This document shows, piece by piece, positions 8,265 through 16,007 of a DNA stretch of 48,051 bases. This DNA is from JBFWVD01 sp050246915 (GTDB taxonomy: Bacteria > Actinomycetota > Acidimicrobiia > Acidimicrobiales > Ilumatobacteraceae). The notes under the pieces are model-generated. The model ran no database searches. It was not told the origin of the DNA and was given only the letters and a program-made list of their open reading frames with translations. The stretch covers positions 1-48,051 of the forward strand of contig JBFWVD010000039.1 of the NCBI GenBank assembly GCA_050246915.1, given 5' to 3'. Position 1 is the stretch's first letter. The number at the start of each line of letters is the position of its first letter. Both the position numbers and the translations under genes were made by a program.

Positions 8265-9504
8265 TTACGATAATCGAGTTGGTGGAACTCAGTGTCCAGT
8301 AGATCTTGCTCATGCCGCACGAGTTTTCCCCAGCGCCACTTACCGATCCCCACACTTTGACCTTTCCAGATCCGAGATTCGAGTACACCACACCTCCGCT
8401 GTCGCCCCCAGTACAGACGAGATTGGTATCAAATGCCTTTGTGACGCTCAGCGGACCGCCGGTAACGCCATAGATGAGGGTCTTGGATCGAACGGTCACT
8501 CGCCCGCACGTCGTTCCGGTCGTATAGCCCGTCTTGCATACGAAAGTGTCCACCGACGCGCCGTACTGGTCACCAACTTGCTCGACGCCCCTGTAGGTAG
8601 ACCCGTCAAGTACGTTGCCATCGAGGGGCCATCGCCAGTAGTAGGCGATATCGGTGTAGCAGGTGCCGGTCGACCATCCGCAGGATAGGAGAATCGAGTC
8701 GAGATAGGCTGCCATTCCACCGGCCCAGACGCCATACCCCTCAGGTCCGCAGTGACCGGCGATCGTCCCCATGAAGTGGTAGTAGGTGAAGTTGTACATT
8801 GGCGCCCCGGTCGAACAAACCTCGTCAGGAACGCCCGGCGGCATATCGACAACACGTACCTGACCGCCTCGCTCTGGCGAGTAGTCCCAAACAGATCCGG
8901 CGAGCTTCCGAACAGCAATTGGCTCAACTCCTTCGAGCTTTCCAGCATCAATTTCTGCTGAAAAGGTCTCCAGAATCACCCCGGTATCTTTGGATGTACG
9001 ACCATCGTCGTACGCAGCGAATCGAACGAGTCCAGTAGGTTCGGTCCAGACCTCTCCGTACAATCGGACCTCAGCCATCCTCTTGCCGACACTGTCCTGA
9101 AGCTTTTCAGAGTCTACGAATCCGCTTACCGCGTTGTGTGCCTCGAACGTAAAGTCGGATCCCAGTCCGCGGGCGAAATCTGTAATGGCTTCCAGTGATT
9201 GATCCTCGTCAGGCACGACGTAGATATGTATCAGACGGTCATCTTTTCGGTCCCGAGTTGTGGTCGAGTAGCGACATCCATACTGTTCTCTGAGCGAGTC
9301 TTCTAGTTTCTGAACCTCGTCGACGGGCAACTCATCAACGACAGGAGCGGCCGTAGGATCCGAGGTTGCCCGAGCCCCCATCGGTGCGGGGTTTGGAGGT
9401 ATTTCGCAAGATTCGGCCGCCGCCTTGGCAGGTGTTGTGACAACCAAACTAGAAGCCAACAACAGTGGTGCAATCGCGAGCGCAGGGAAAAGTCGTCGAA
9501 ACAT
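8257..9504 (-). CDS. secreted trypsin-fold (S1) serine protease with propeptide
   Basis: A 415-residue preproenzyme. Residues 1-28 form a Sec signal ending PAKA. About 190 residues of pro-region follow, and the protease domain starts near residue 215. The triad is His251 in GTIAGHCG, Asp285 in CYTDIAYY and Ser369 in CTGGDSGG. There are paired cysteines near each catalytic residue, as in streptogrisin/alpha-lytic-type enzymes. The frame opens at 9573, but the ATG at 9504 follows a GGGGGCG ribosome site and begins the signal peptide. G+C is visibly lower than in the flanking chromosome. It is the first gene of a two-gene unit with the lipoprotein. Its substrate is unknown; extracellular protein turnover or attack on competitors are both possible. 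Confidence 0.85.
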   Translation of the reverse strand: MFRRLFPALAIAPLLLASSLVVTTPAKAAAESCEIPPNPAPMGARATSDPTAAPVVDELPVDEVQKLEDSLREQYGCRYSTTTRDRKDDRLIHIYVVPDEDQSLEAITDFARGLGSDFTFEAHNAVSGFVDSEKLQDSVGKRMAEVRLYGEVWTEPTGLVRFAAYDDGRTSKDTGVILETFSAEIDAGKLEGVEPIAVRKLAGSVWDYSPERGGQVRVVDMPPGVPDEVCSTGAPMYNFTYYHFMGTIAGHCGPEGYGVWAGGMAAYLDSILLSCGWSTGTCYTDIAYYWRWPLDGNVLDGSTYRGVEQVGDQYGASVDTFVCKTGYTTGTTCGRVTVRSKTLIYGVTGGPLSVTKAFDTNLVCTGGDSGGVVYSNLGSGKVKVWGSVSGAGENSCGMSKIYWTLSSTNSIIVNG

Positions 9505-9664
9505 AGGTCGCCCCCAGTTCACAATCAACAAGGCGGGAAAACGCACGCCTTTTTGTGATCGTAAACAGCTCACGCCTGGTTGTCAATGGGGCGACGTGCC
9601 TCGCACGCTGTGAGCGCTTGGCGGTGGTTGGTGACTCACAGACTTTGAGCGCATGACCTCGGGG

Positions 9665-10662
9665 TCGGCGGAAGGCATGCCTGTTCATGGAAGGCAAGAT
9701 CGGCATGGCTGCTCGTGCGGGAAGTACTTCGTGGTGATGCGTGACGACTGGGTGCCGCTGTGCGTCGAGGCCGGCGATCTGGACAAGCTCTTCGCGACCG
9801 ACGTGGCCCGCCAGGTGCTGGGGCAGATGAGCGCGGCGACCATCGACCGGTACCTGCGCCCGGTACGGACCGGATGCGCCTCAAGGGCATCTCGACGACC
9901 AAGGCGTCGCCGCTTTGCGGACCTCGATCGCGATCCGCACCGTCGGCGACGAACGCGACGGGTGACAAGGGGCGATCGAAGCGGACACGGTCGCGCACTG
10001 CGGGCCGCGCTTCGTCGGCGAGTTCGCCCGCACCGTGACGCTGACCGACATGGTTACCGGCTGGACCGAGAACGCCTCGATCCGCAAGCAGCAACCGCGG
10101 GTTTTGGTGAGCGCCGAACACACCATCTCCAGAGCGCCCACAAACGGCTCGGAGTTCATCAACCACGACGTCGCTGAGTGGTTCCAGGCCCGAGACATCG
10201 CACAGACCCGCTCGAGGCCCTACCGCAAGAACGACCAGGCCATCGTCGAGTCCAAGAACGACCGCACGCGTCGTGCGTAAGCGCGCCTTCTACTGGCGAT
10301 ACGACACCCCCGCCGAACTCATGCTGCTCAATCAGATGTGGCCCCTGGTGTCATTCCGGCTGAACTTCTTCACCCCCACCCGCAATCCGATCGCCTACAC
10401 CACTGCCGCGGATGGGCGACGCCGATGGGCCTACGACGACCCGAAGACCCCCTGCGAGCGCGTGCCCGCCGTCGCCATTCTCACCGAGAACCGCATCGCC
10501 GCAGCCCAAGCCAGAGTCCATGGCGTGAACCCTGACGACCTGACCCGCCGAATTGACCAGATCCAGATCCAGATCCAGATCCAGACCCAGCTCACCGCCA
10601 GCGCCCGAGCCAGGGCCGAGGCGCTCGGCGCCGCCACGCCCTTCGATCTGGAAGTATTGTAA
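9665..10662 (+). pseudogene. decayed integrase-core (DDE) transposase
   Basis: Fragments of one transposase are spread over different frames. GKYFVVMRDDWVPLCVEAGD to MSAATIDRYLRPVR lies near 9719-9870 and RMRLKGISTTKASP near 9872-9910. TLTDMVTGWTENASIRKQ and NGSEFINHDVAEWFQARDIA to SRPYRKNDQAIVESKN follow at 10035-10265, and RKRAFYWRYDTPAELMLLNQ to the end at 10273-10662. The order matches a full-length integrase-core transposase I recognise from many genomes, but it has at least three frameshifts and a deletion between ENASIRKQ and NGSEF. A CAGATC hexanucleotide run (10558-10590) interrupts the C-terminus and codes for alternating Gln-Ile. It cannot be functional. Confidence 0.8.
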
Positions 10663-10835
10663 CCGTCGATCAGTGACACTCACCAGAGGCAAGCCCACCC
10701 GCGATCACAACGCGTGAGGCACCACCAACCCCCACGAGCTCACTGTCTGTTTAGGCACCTCGCGCTAGCGCCGGGTGGCAGTGAACCGCTGGCGGCCTTG
10801 CTTCAGAGGCAGCGACCACCGCTCCCTCTGATCGC

Positions 10836-10854
10836 TTAGGAGTGTGCTGAGCAA
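10836..10854 (+). repeat. IS left end: TTAG target duplication plus 15-bp inverted repeat
   Basis: TTAG at 10836-10839, followed by GAGTGTGCTGAGCAA at 10840-10854. It pairs with the right end at 12576-12594. Confidence 0.85.
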
Positions 10855-12590
10855 TTTGGCGAGGGTGCTCGCGTTTTGGTGCTGGATGGAAAAGAATCGT
10901 GTGCATGCAGGGCACGTCGGATCCGAACCCGGAACTGCTGGACGCGATGGCGATGTGTGGGCATCTCGTCGCCCGAGACTCGGTCCACTGGTTCCTTGCC
11001 GAGCACCGTCAGCGTCTGTTCCCGGATGACATGTTCGTCGATCTGTTCGCTTCGGGTCGGGGTCGTCCGTCCGTGCCTGCTGACGTGATCGCGACTGTGA
11101 TGGTGTTGCAGGCGCTCGAAGGGTTGTCCGACCGCGATGCGGTCACGCAGTTGCGGAACTCGATTTCGTGGAAAGTCGCCGCCGGTCGATCCCTTGCCGA
11201 TGAAGGGTTCCACCCAACGGTATTGACGTTGTGGCGCAACAAGCTGCGCGCCAGTGGTCGTCCACAGCGAATCTTCGACGCGGTCCGCGAAGTGATCGAC
11301 GCCACGAACGTGTTGGCGGGCAAGACCCGCCGGGCGTTGGACTCCACAGTGTTGGATGACGCGGTCACACGGCAGGACGCGATCATGCAACTCGTCGCCC
11401 AAATCCGCCGGGTCCGCCGTCTGGTCCCGGCCGCGAAGATGCTCGAACTCGTTGCTCATGACTATGACAACGATCCGGGAAAGCCGGCATGTGCCTGGAA
11501 CGATCGGGCCGACATCGACCGAGTTGTGACCGACTTGGTCAACGACGCTCGCGCCATCCTGTCCGCCCTGGATGGTGTCGAACTCGACGACGTCCAGGCT
11601 GAGGCAGTCGGCCTGTTGGCGTTGGTCGCCGGCCAAGACGTCGAACCCGGTGATCATGATGGGACATGGCGAATCGCACAGGTCACCCGGCCCGATCGGA
11701 TCGTGTCTGTGCATGATCCTGAGTCGCGCCACGTGCACAAAACGACGTCGAACTACCGCGATGGGTTCAAAGCGCATATCGGCATCGAACCTGACACCGG
11801 TCTGATCACCGCATGTGAGTTGACGGCCGGCAACGTCGGCGACGCTCAAGCCGCGCCAGTGCTGCTGGCCGGTGAGAGGGAAACTGTCGAAGTGCTTGCC
11901 GATTCCGGCTATGGCTCCGCCGCGTTCCGCAAACATCTCAACGAGCAAGGACACACCGCGACGATCAAACCCGTCCCGATGCACTCAGCGGTTCCCGGCG
12001 GGTTCACCACCGACGACTTCAACATCGATCTCGAAGCGATGACCGTCACGTGCCCGAACGGGATCACGATCGAGATCCGACCACGCTCACGTCAAGCAGA
12101 CTTCGGTCGACGCTGCGAAGGCTGCCCCGTCCGGGAACGCTGCACACGATCAGCCCGCGGACGAAACCTGACCATCCACGAACACCACGACATACTCGCC
12201 GCAGCGCGAGCCCACGCGCTCACACCCGCATTCAGCGAGCCCTATCGTCAGCACCGCCCGATGGTCGAACGTTCCATCGCTTGGCTGGTCCGACGCGGCG
12301 GCCGCAAAGTCCGCTACCGAGGGATCGCCCGCAACCAGATCGGCCTCGCCCACCGCTGCGCTGCGGTGAACCTGCGCCGCCTCATCAACCTCGGCATCAC
12401 CTGGAACGACAACTGGACAATGGCCCACTGACCATCCGAGACCAGCCGGGCGACACCCCCAGATCCCCGCCGCCACGCAGAAGCATCCGCCGACAACACA
12501 CTGCGCACCGACCGATCAGCCCCCGACCCAGCGAGCAACACCAACTGCACTCCAGCCCACCCGACCGGAAGCGACTTGCTCAGCACACTC
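10840..12590 (+). mobile_element. IS1182-family insertion sequence, complete
   Basis: 1751 bp, bounded by perfect 15-bp inverted repeats GAGTGTGCTGAGCAA (10840-10854 and, inverted, 12576-12590). It is flanked by a TTAG direct repeat (10836-10839 and 12591-12594), read as the target-site duplication. It contains one uninterrupted transposase gene. It sits between the dead transposase and the integrase gene of the host element, so it probably arrived later than both. Confidence 0.88.
10899..12431 (+). CDS. IS1182-family DDE transposase
   Basis: A 510-residue transposase with the IS1182/IS5-superfamily layout. The N-terminal domain (FPDDMFVDLFASGRGRPSVP, then DVIATVMVLQALEGLSDRDA) has the typical 'GRPS-P' motif. 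The middle holds DSTVLDD with the first catalytic Asp, then DPESRHVHKTTSNYRDGFKA and LADSGYGS. A CxxC-containing insert (CEGCPVRERCTRS) follows. The last region, RPMVERSIAWLVRRGGRKVR with NLRRLINLG, holds the catalytic Glu (Y/V-ER-F/I-W motif). No frameshift is visible and the IS ends are intact, so the element could still move. GTG at 10899 is taken as start; ATG at 10905 is an alternative. Confidence 0.9.
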   Translation: MCMQGTSDPNPELLDAMAMCGHLVARDSVHWFLAEHRQRLFPDDMFVDLFASGRGRPSVPADVIATVMVLQALEGLSDRDAVTQLRNSISWKVAAGRSLADEGFHPTVLTLWRNKLRASGRPQRIFDAVREVIDATNVLAGKTRRALDSTVLDDAVTRQDAIMQLVAQIRRVRRLVPAAKMLELVAHDYDNDPGKPACAWNDRADIDRVVTDLVNDARAILSALDGVELDDVQAEAVGLLALVAGQDVEPGDHDGTWRIAQVTRPDRIVSVHDPESRHVHKTTSNYRDGFKAHIGIEPDTGLITACELTAGNVGDAQAAPVLLAGERETVEVLADSGYGSAAFRKHLNEQGHTATIKPVPMHSAVPGGFTTDDFNIDLEAMTVTCPNGITIEIRPRSRQADFGRRCEGCPVRERCTRSARGRNLTIHEHHDILAAARAHALTPAFSEPYRQHRPMVERSIAWLVRRGGRKVRYRGIARNQIGLAHRCAAVNLRRLINLGITWNDNWTMAH

Positions 12591-12594
12591 TTAG
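12576..12594 (-). repeat. IS right end: 15-bp inverted repeat plus TTAG target duplication
   Basis: TTGCTCAGCACACTC at 12576-12590 is the exact reverse complement of the left terminal repeat. TTAG follows at 12591-12594. The 154 bp between this point and the integrase stop contain a 10-bp inverted repeat (12646-12655 with 12687-12696) and no gene. Confidence 0.85.
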
Positions 12595-12748
12595 TCGGAC
12601 CTGGCCGGCACACAACGAATGGAGAACGCCCCAGCCCTGACGGATGCCGGATGGAGCCTCAGCCGGGGAGGCACGGCTGCAGGCAGTCCATCCGGCGTGA
12701 GGTGCCGCCCTACCTCAAGTGTCACGGTACCCCTCCAGCCGTACCCGA

Positions 12749-13921
12749 TCACGCCTGCCCGCCTTCGTTGGTCCGTTGCACCAGCAACGATGCGACTGCA
12801 CTCGCCAGTGCTCGATCGGTCTCGGCGACTCGACCGCTGTAGTGCTTCGCAGCCACAGTCGGGTCGTGACCAGCTCGGAGCGCCACCTGAGTTACTGAGT
12901 AGCCCATCTCCTGGCCGTACGTCTCCATGAACTTGCGGAGGTAGTGGAAGTCCAGGTGCTCCAGCCCAGCTCGCGCGCGCAGCCTCGCGAAGAACTGGGT
13001 GATCGCCCCGGGACTCCACGGCCGGCTGCCGTCGACCACGTCGGTGAACACAAAAGGATCGGCAACGAGTTCGACACCCGAAAGGCGGGCCCGCTCCCCC
13101 ACCATCTCGATCTGTGCTCGAAGAATCGCGGCAGTGAGTCCGTCGATCGCAAGGGTGCGGACTCGCCGATTCTTGGTCGGGATCTCATCGAGCGGCTGAC
13201 CGGGCAGCGCTACGACCGACGACGACACCCGCATGAGCCCGCGTTCGAGATCGAGGTCGCGCCACCGCCGCAGCCCGCAGAGCTCGGCGCGCCGTAGGCC
13301 GGTGGTGGCCGCGACGAGAATCGCTCGGGCGTACTCCGGGCGGCGTGACTGCTCAGCCGCGTTGATGAGCGCACGCACTTCTTCGGGAGTTGGCACCACG
13401 GGTGTGATGTTCGGGATCGAAGGCGGCTCGGCCCATTGCGCCGGGTTCGACTCGCGCCAGCCCCATCGACACGCCTGGGTGAACATCGACGACAGGCATG
13501 CATGGATCTGGTAAACGCTGCGCGGCGACAGCCCCCGCGTCTGGTGCGCTCCGTACAGATCGGTGAGCGTCTTCGTCGTCACCTTCGTGACCTGGGTACG
13601 GCCGAGGGTGGGCCTGATGTTCCGGTTGTAGACCTTCTCGTAGCCGTGGACCGTGTTCGGCGAGCGACCCTTACGCCTCAGCTCGACGATCCAGTCATCG
13701 AACAAATCGTCCAGGCACGCCCTGGTGCCCGTGTGTCGCCCCTTGGTCACCTCGGTAATCAACGCGGCGCGGGCCTTCTTGGCATCGCGCAAGTTGCCAC
13801 TGAACATGCGGCTTACCTGGCGCCGACGACCCGTCACCGGATCCCGGCCCGCCTCCACGATGAGTTCCCACGCCCCAGGTGAACGCTCTCGCATTCCCGG
13901 CGCCGATCGAAGTTCCGCCAC
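12749..13921 (-). CDS. int: tyrosine recombinase (site-specific integrase of the element)
   Basis: About 390 residues. It has an N-terminal arm-binding-type segment (AWELIVEAGRDPVTGRRRQV), a SAM-like core-binding domain (RRKGRSPNTVHGYEKVYNRN) and a C-terminal catalytic domain. Catalytic residues visible are Arg in ATTGLRRAEL, His/Arg in FHYLRKF (H-x-x-R), His in RAGHDPTVAAKHYSG and the nucleophile Tyr in the same motif. It is transcribed away from the right attachment repeat, with its start about 100 bp from it, the classic position of a tRNA-targeting integrase. The frame is open to 14011; I prefer GTG at 13921 (VAELRSAPG), with ATG 13894 as alternative. Three TGTTGGA motifs lie just upstream of the start and may couple integrase binding with autoregulation. 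Confidence 0.92.
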   Translation of the reverse strand: MAELRSAPGMRERSPGAWELIVEAGRDPVTGRRRQVSRMFSGNLRDAKKARAALITEVTKGRHTGTRACLDDLFDDWIVELRRKGRSPNTVHGYEKVYNRNIRPTLGRTQVTKVTTKTLTDLYGAHQTRGLSPRSVYQIHACLSSMFTQACRWGWRESNPAQWAEPPSIPNITPVVPTPEEVRALINAAEQSRRPEYARAILVAATTGLRRAELCGLRRWRDLDLERGLMRVSSSVVALPGQPLDEIPTKNRRVRTLAIDGLTAAILRAQIEMVGERARLSGVELVADPFVFTDVVDGSRPWSPGAITQFFARLRARAGLEHLDFHYLRKFMETYGQEMGYSVTQVALRAGHDPTVAAKHYSGRVAETDRALASAVASLLVQRTNEGGQA

Positions 13922-13939
13922 GCCCGCATGGTACCTACG

Positions 13940-13968
13940 TGTTGGACGGATGTTGGAACAATGTTGGA
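13940..13968 (+). repeat. candidate integrase arm sites, right end (3 x TGTTGGA)
   Basis: TGTTGGA occurs at 13940-13946, 13951-13957 and 13962-13968, spaced exactly 11 bp apart. It lies between the integrase start and the right attachment repeat, in the same orientation as the two copies at the left end. This is consistent with arm-type integrase sites that also overlap the integrase promoter region. Binding is inferred. Confidence 0.5.
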
Positions 13969-14024
13969 TTTGACTGTCGGAGTCCCCTCCGCACCACCCA
14001 CCCGTCACCATAAGTCCTGGTAGA

Positions 14025-14073
14025 TCGAGTAGGCCAGGCAGGGATCGAACCTGCGACCAAGGGATTATGAGTC
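14025..14073. repeat. right attachment repeat (within the intact tRNA)
   Basis: Perfect 49-bp partner of 2760-2808. It covers the tRNA from the 3' flank through the T arm to the anticodon stem, so integration rebuilt a complete tRNA on this side. Confidence 0.92.
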
Positions 14074-14102
14074 CCCCGCTCTGACCACTGAGCTACTGGC
14101 CC
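14030..14102 (-). tRNA. tRNA with CAU anticodon (elongator Met or Ile2)
   Basis: A 73-nt cloverleaf. The acceptor GGGCCAG pairs with CTGGCCT (including a G1-U72 wobble), with A73 and no encoded CCA. The D arm is GCTC/GAGC. The anticodon arm GGGGA-CTCATAA-TCCCT gives anticodon CAU, and the T arm is GCAGG-TTCGATC-CCTGC. The third G-C pair required of initiator tRNA at 31-39 is A-U here, so it is not the initiator. Met elongator and lysidine-modified Ile2 cannot be separated by eye. It is the integration target of the element. Confidence 0.92.
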
Positions 14103-14138
14103 AAGCGCAAGGCCCCGCATGAAGCGAGGCCCACGAAG

Positions 14139-14211
14139 CTCCGGGGGTGGGGCTCGAACCCACGACACGCGGATTAACAGTCCGCTGCTCTGCCAACTGA
14201 GCTACCCCGGA
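14139..14211 (-). tRNA. tRNA-Asn (GUU)
   Basis: A 73-nt cloverleaf. The acceptor TCCGGGG pairs with CCCCGGA, with G73 and no encoded CCA. The anticodon loop is CTGTTAA with anticodon GUU, and the T arm is GTGGG-TTCGAGC-CCCAC. It lies 36 bp upstream of the CAU tRNA on the same strand, probably in one transcript. Confidence 0.95.
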
Positions 14212-14306
14212 AGGCGCCGGAGGAGGATAACACCGGACCCTTTCCCGCCACGGAATCGTTCCTGTGACAGTGTTGGCCCAGCACGAAACGAGCAGGGGGA
14301 AATCAC

Positions 14307-14687
14307 GTGGATTGGCAGCGCTGGAACCTCGATGAGGTCGTCATGAACCCGATGCCGAACGTGGATGGTGGAGCCGCGGCGGTCATCGCCCCGCCCGGCA
14401 CTGACCAGCCCTTCATGCTGCTCGTCACGTTTCCACCCAACCACGTGGTGAACTCCCACTGGCACGGCAGCGACTGCTTCTACCTGGTGTCGAAGGGGTC
14501 AATGACCGTCGGCGAAGAGGGCGAGTACAAGCCGGGAGACATCCGGTGGGTGAAGGGCGGCACCTACTACGGGCCCGAGGTGATGGGTGCGGATGGTTGC
14601 ACGTTCATGCTGATCGGCGTCGGTGACTCGGCGGCGCACTTCGAGGAGACCACCGCCCGCGTCATCGGGTCGGTCGTGCGCCCCTGA
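14307..14687 (+). CDS. small cupin-domain protein
   Basis: A 126-residue single-domain cupin. The HSHWHGSDCFYLVSKGSMTV-type strand (residues about 50-70) carries the metal-binding motif 1 pattern (His-x-His, then a Glu-position replaced by Tyr/Leu). GEYKPGDIRWVKGGTYYGPE is motif 2. A GTG start at 14307 follows AGCAGGGGGA. The family covers dioxygenases, isomerases and simple small-molecule binders, so no reaction can be assigned. It is convergent with rpoD, with only 12 bp between the stops and no obvious terminator hairpin. Confidence 0.75.
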   Translation: MDWQRWNLDEVVMNPMPNVDGGAAAVIAPPGTDQPFMLLVTFPPNHVVNSHWHGSDCFYLVSKGSMTVGEEGEYKPGDIRWVKGGTYYGPEVMGADGCTFMLIGVGDSAAHFEETTARVIGSVVRP

Positions 14688-14699
14688 CGGTCGTCTCGG

Positions 14700-16007
14700 T
14701 CACTCGTCTTCGAGGAACTCGCGCAGTTTCTGGCTGCGTTGCGGCTGGCGCAGCTTGGCCAGGGTCTTGGCCTCGATCTGGCGGATGCGCTCGCGTGTGA
14801 CGCCGAACTCGCGACCGACTTCTTCGAGTGTTCGGGCCTGCCCATCGACGAGCCCGAAGCGCATCCGAACCACCTCCTGCTCGCGCTCGTTCAGCTCGCC
14901 GAGGGCTTCCTCGACGGCTTGCACCAGCATGCGGCGGGTCGCCACCTCGGCTGGTTCGTCCGCTCCGGCATCTTGGATGAAGTCACCGAGGTTGGTGTCC
15001 TCTTCGTCGCCCACCGGCGAATCGAGCGAGAGCGGATCTTGGGCGATGCGCAGGATCTCGCGCACACGATCGGGCGGCATGAGGACCTTCTCGGCCAACT
15101 CCTCGATGGTGGGCTCGCGCTCCATCTCCTGCGCCATCTGTCGTTGCATGCGCACCACACGGTTCATGGACTCCACCATGTGCACCGGGATGCGGATGGT
15201 GCGAGCCTGATCGGCGATCGCACGGGTGATGGCCTGACGGATCCACCACGTGGCATACGTCGAGAATTTGAAGCCCTTGGTGTGATCGAACTTCTCGACC
15301 GCTCGCATCAACCCGAGGTTGCCCTCCTGGATGAGGTCGAGCAGATGCATCCCCCGACCCACGTAGCGCTTGGCGATGGACACCACGAGGCGCAGGTTGG
15401 CCTCGATGAGTTCATCGCGCGCCCGTTCTCCGTCACGCACGAGTCGAGCCAACGATCGCTCGACCGGCTGCCCCACGGCCGTGAGCTCATCGACTTTGGC
15501 CGCCGCGGCCACACCGGACTCGATCCGCTTGGCCAGCGACACCTCCTCGGCACCGGTGAGTAGATCGACCCGGCCGATCTCGCGCAAGTACATGCGAACC
15601 GTGTCGCTCGTGCCCGGCCCCTCACGATCGACGTGTTCCTTGCGGGCCTTGCGTCGTTTGCTGGCCTGCGCACGATCGGCTCGTCCCGTGTCCGCTTCGG
15701 TCGCCTCGACGAGATCAGGCACGACGGCGAGCAATGGCGCACCCGCCGCGACGACTCCGCCAGCACCGTTGACCGGCGAACCGTTGGCCGGCACATCGTC
15801 ATCTCCGTGGATGTCGAAGTCGATGCCATATCGAGCCAACACCTCGTGGACCTCGATGATCACATCGCCGGTGAGCTCCACGCCGACCAGCGCACGGAGC
15901 ACCTCGTCGACCGGAACCGTCTCGGAGACCCGCGCCGCATCGATGAGCGCTGACCATCGCTCTGCATCGAGTCCCGGCCAAGCCGGGATGGTGAAGTCGT
16001 CACTCAC
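14700..16007 (-). CDS. rpoD: primary RNA polymerase sigma-70 factor
   Basis: A 435-residue group 1 sigma factor. After a poorly conserved acidic N-terminus comes a Lys/Arg-rich linker. Region 1.2 is DTVRMYLREIGRVDLLTGAE. Region 2 (NLRLVVSIAKRYVGRGMHLL through GFKFSTYATWWIRQAITRAI) binds the -10 element. Region 3 begins PVHMVESMNRV. Region 4 (VVRMRFGLVDGQARTLEEVG to TRERIRQIEAKTLAKLR) binds the -35 element. The frame can be extended to 16043, but the GTG at 16007 overlaps the dnaG stop (GTGA) and is the likely translationally coupled start. dnaG-rpoD is the conserved macromolecular-synthesis arrangement. Confidence 0.96.
   Translation of the reverse strand: MSDDFTIPAWPGLDAERWSALIDAARVSETVPVDEVLRALVGVELTGDVIIEVHEVLARYGIDFDIHGDDDVPANGSPVNGAGGVVAAGAPLLAVVPDLVEATEADTGRADRAQASKRRKARKEHVDREGPGTSDTVRMYLREIGRVDLLTGAEEVSLAKRIESGVAAAAKVDELTAVGQPVERSLARLVRDGERARDELIEANLRLVVSIAKRYVGRGMHLLDLIQEGNLGLMRAVEKFDHTKGFKFSTYATWWIRQAITRAIADQARTIRIPVHMVESMNRVVRMQRQMAQEMEREPTIEELAEKVLMPPDRVREILRIAQDPLSLDSPVGDEEDTNLGDFIQDAGADEPAEVATRRMLVQAVEEALGELNEREQEVVRMRFGLVDGQARTLEEVGREFGVTRERIRQIEAKTLAKLRQPQRSQKLREFLEDE

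Larger units (their letters stand above)
2760..14073. mobile_element. tRNA-integrated mobilizable element (IME-like), 11.3 kb
   Basis: Bounded by a perfect 49-bp direct repeat (2760-2808 and 14025-14073). The right copy is the 3' part of an intact CAU-anticodon tRNA; the left copy has no 5' half. A tyrosine integrase gene abuts the right repeat and an excisionase-like gene lies near the left. Between them are a MobF relaxase, a protease/lipoprotein pair, a dead transposase and a complete IS1182-like insertion. No VirB/TraB/FtsK-type transfer ATPase or coupling protein is visible, so I class it as mobilizable or degraded, not self-transmissible. The protease/lipoprotein segment is noticeably less GC-rich than the flanking chromosome (two sampled 60-base lines are 52% and 60% G+C), consistent with acquisition. 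Confidence 0.88.

Noticed and set aside
10558..10590. CAGATC hexanucleotide run as a possible regulatory repeat
   Set aside because: It lies inside a dead transposase and is best explained by replication slippage.
12646..12696. A 10-bp inverted repeat (GCCGGATGGA / TCCATCCGGC) downstream of the integrase stop
   Set aside because: It has a 31-nt loop, no U-tract and no clear partner function; it may be chance in high-GC DNA.
14030..14102. The CAU tRNA as initiator tRNA
   Set aside because: The anticodon stem has A31-U39 instead of the third G-C pair required in initiators.
13935..14168. Long frames crossing the tRNA genes that encode THNPLVAGSIPAWPT-like peptides
   Set aside because: These are the familiar antisense translations of tRNA sequence and not proteins.
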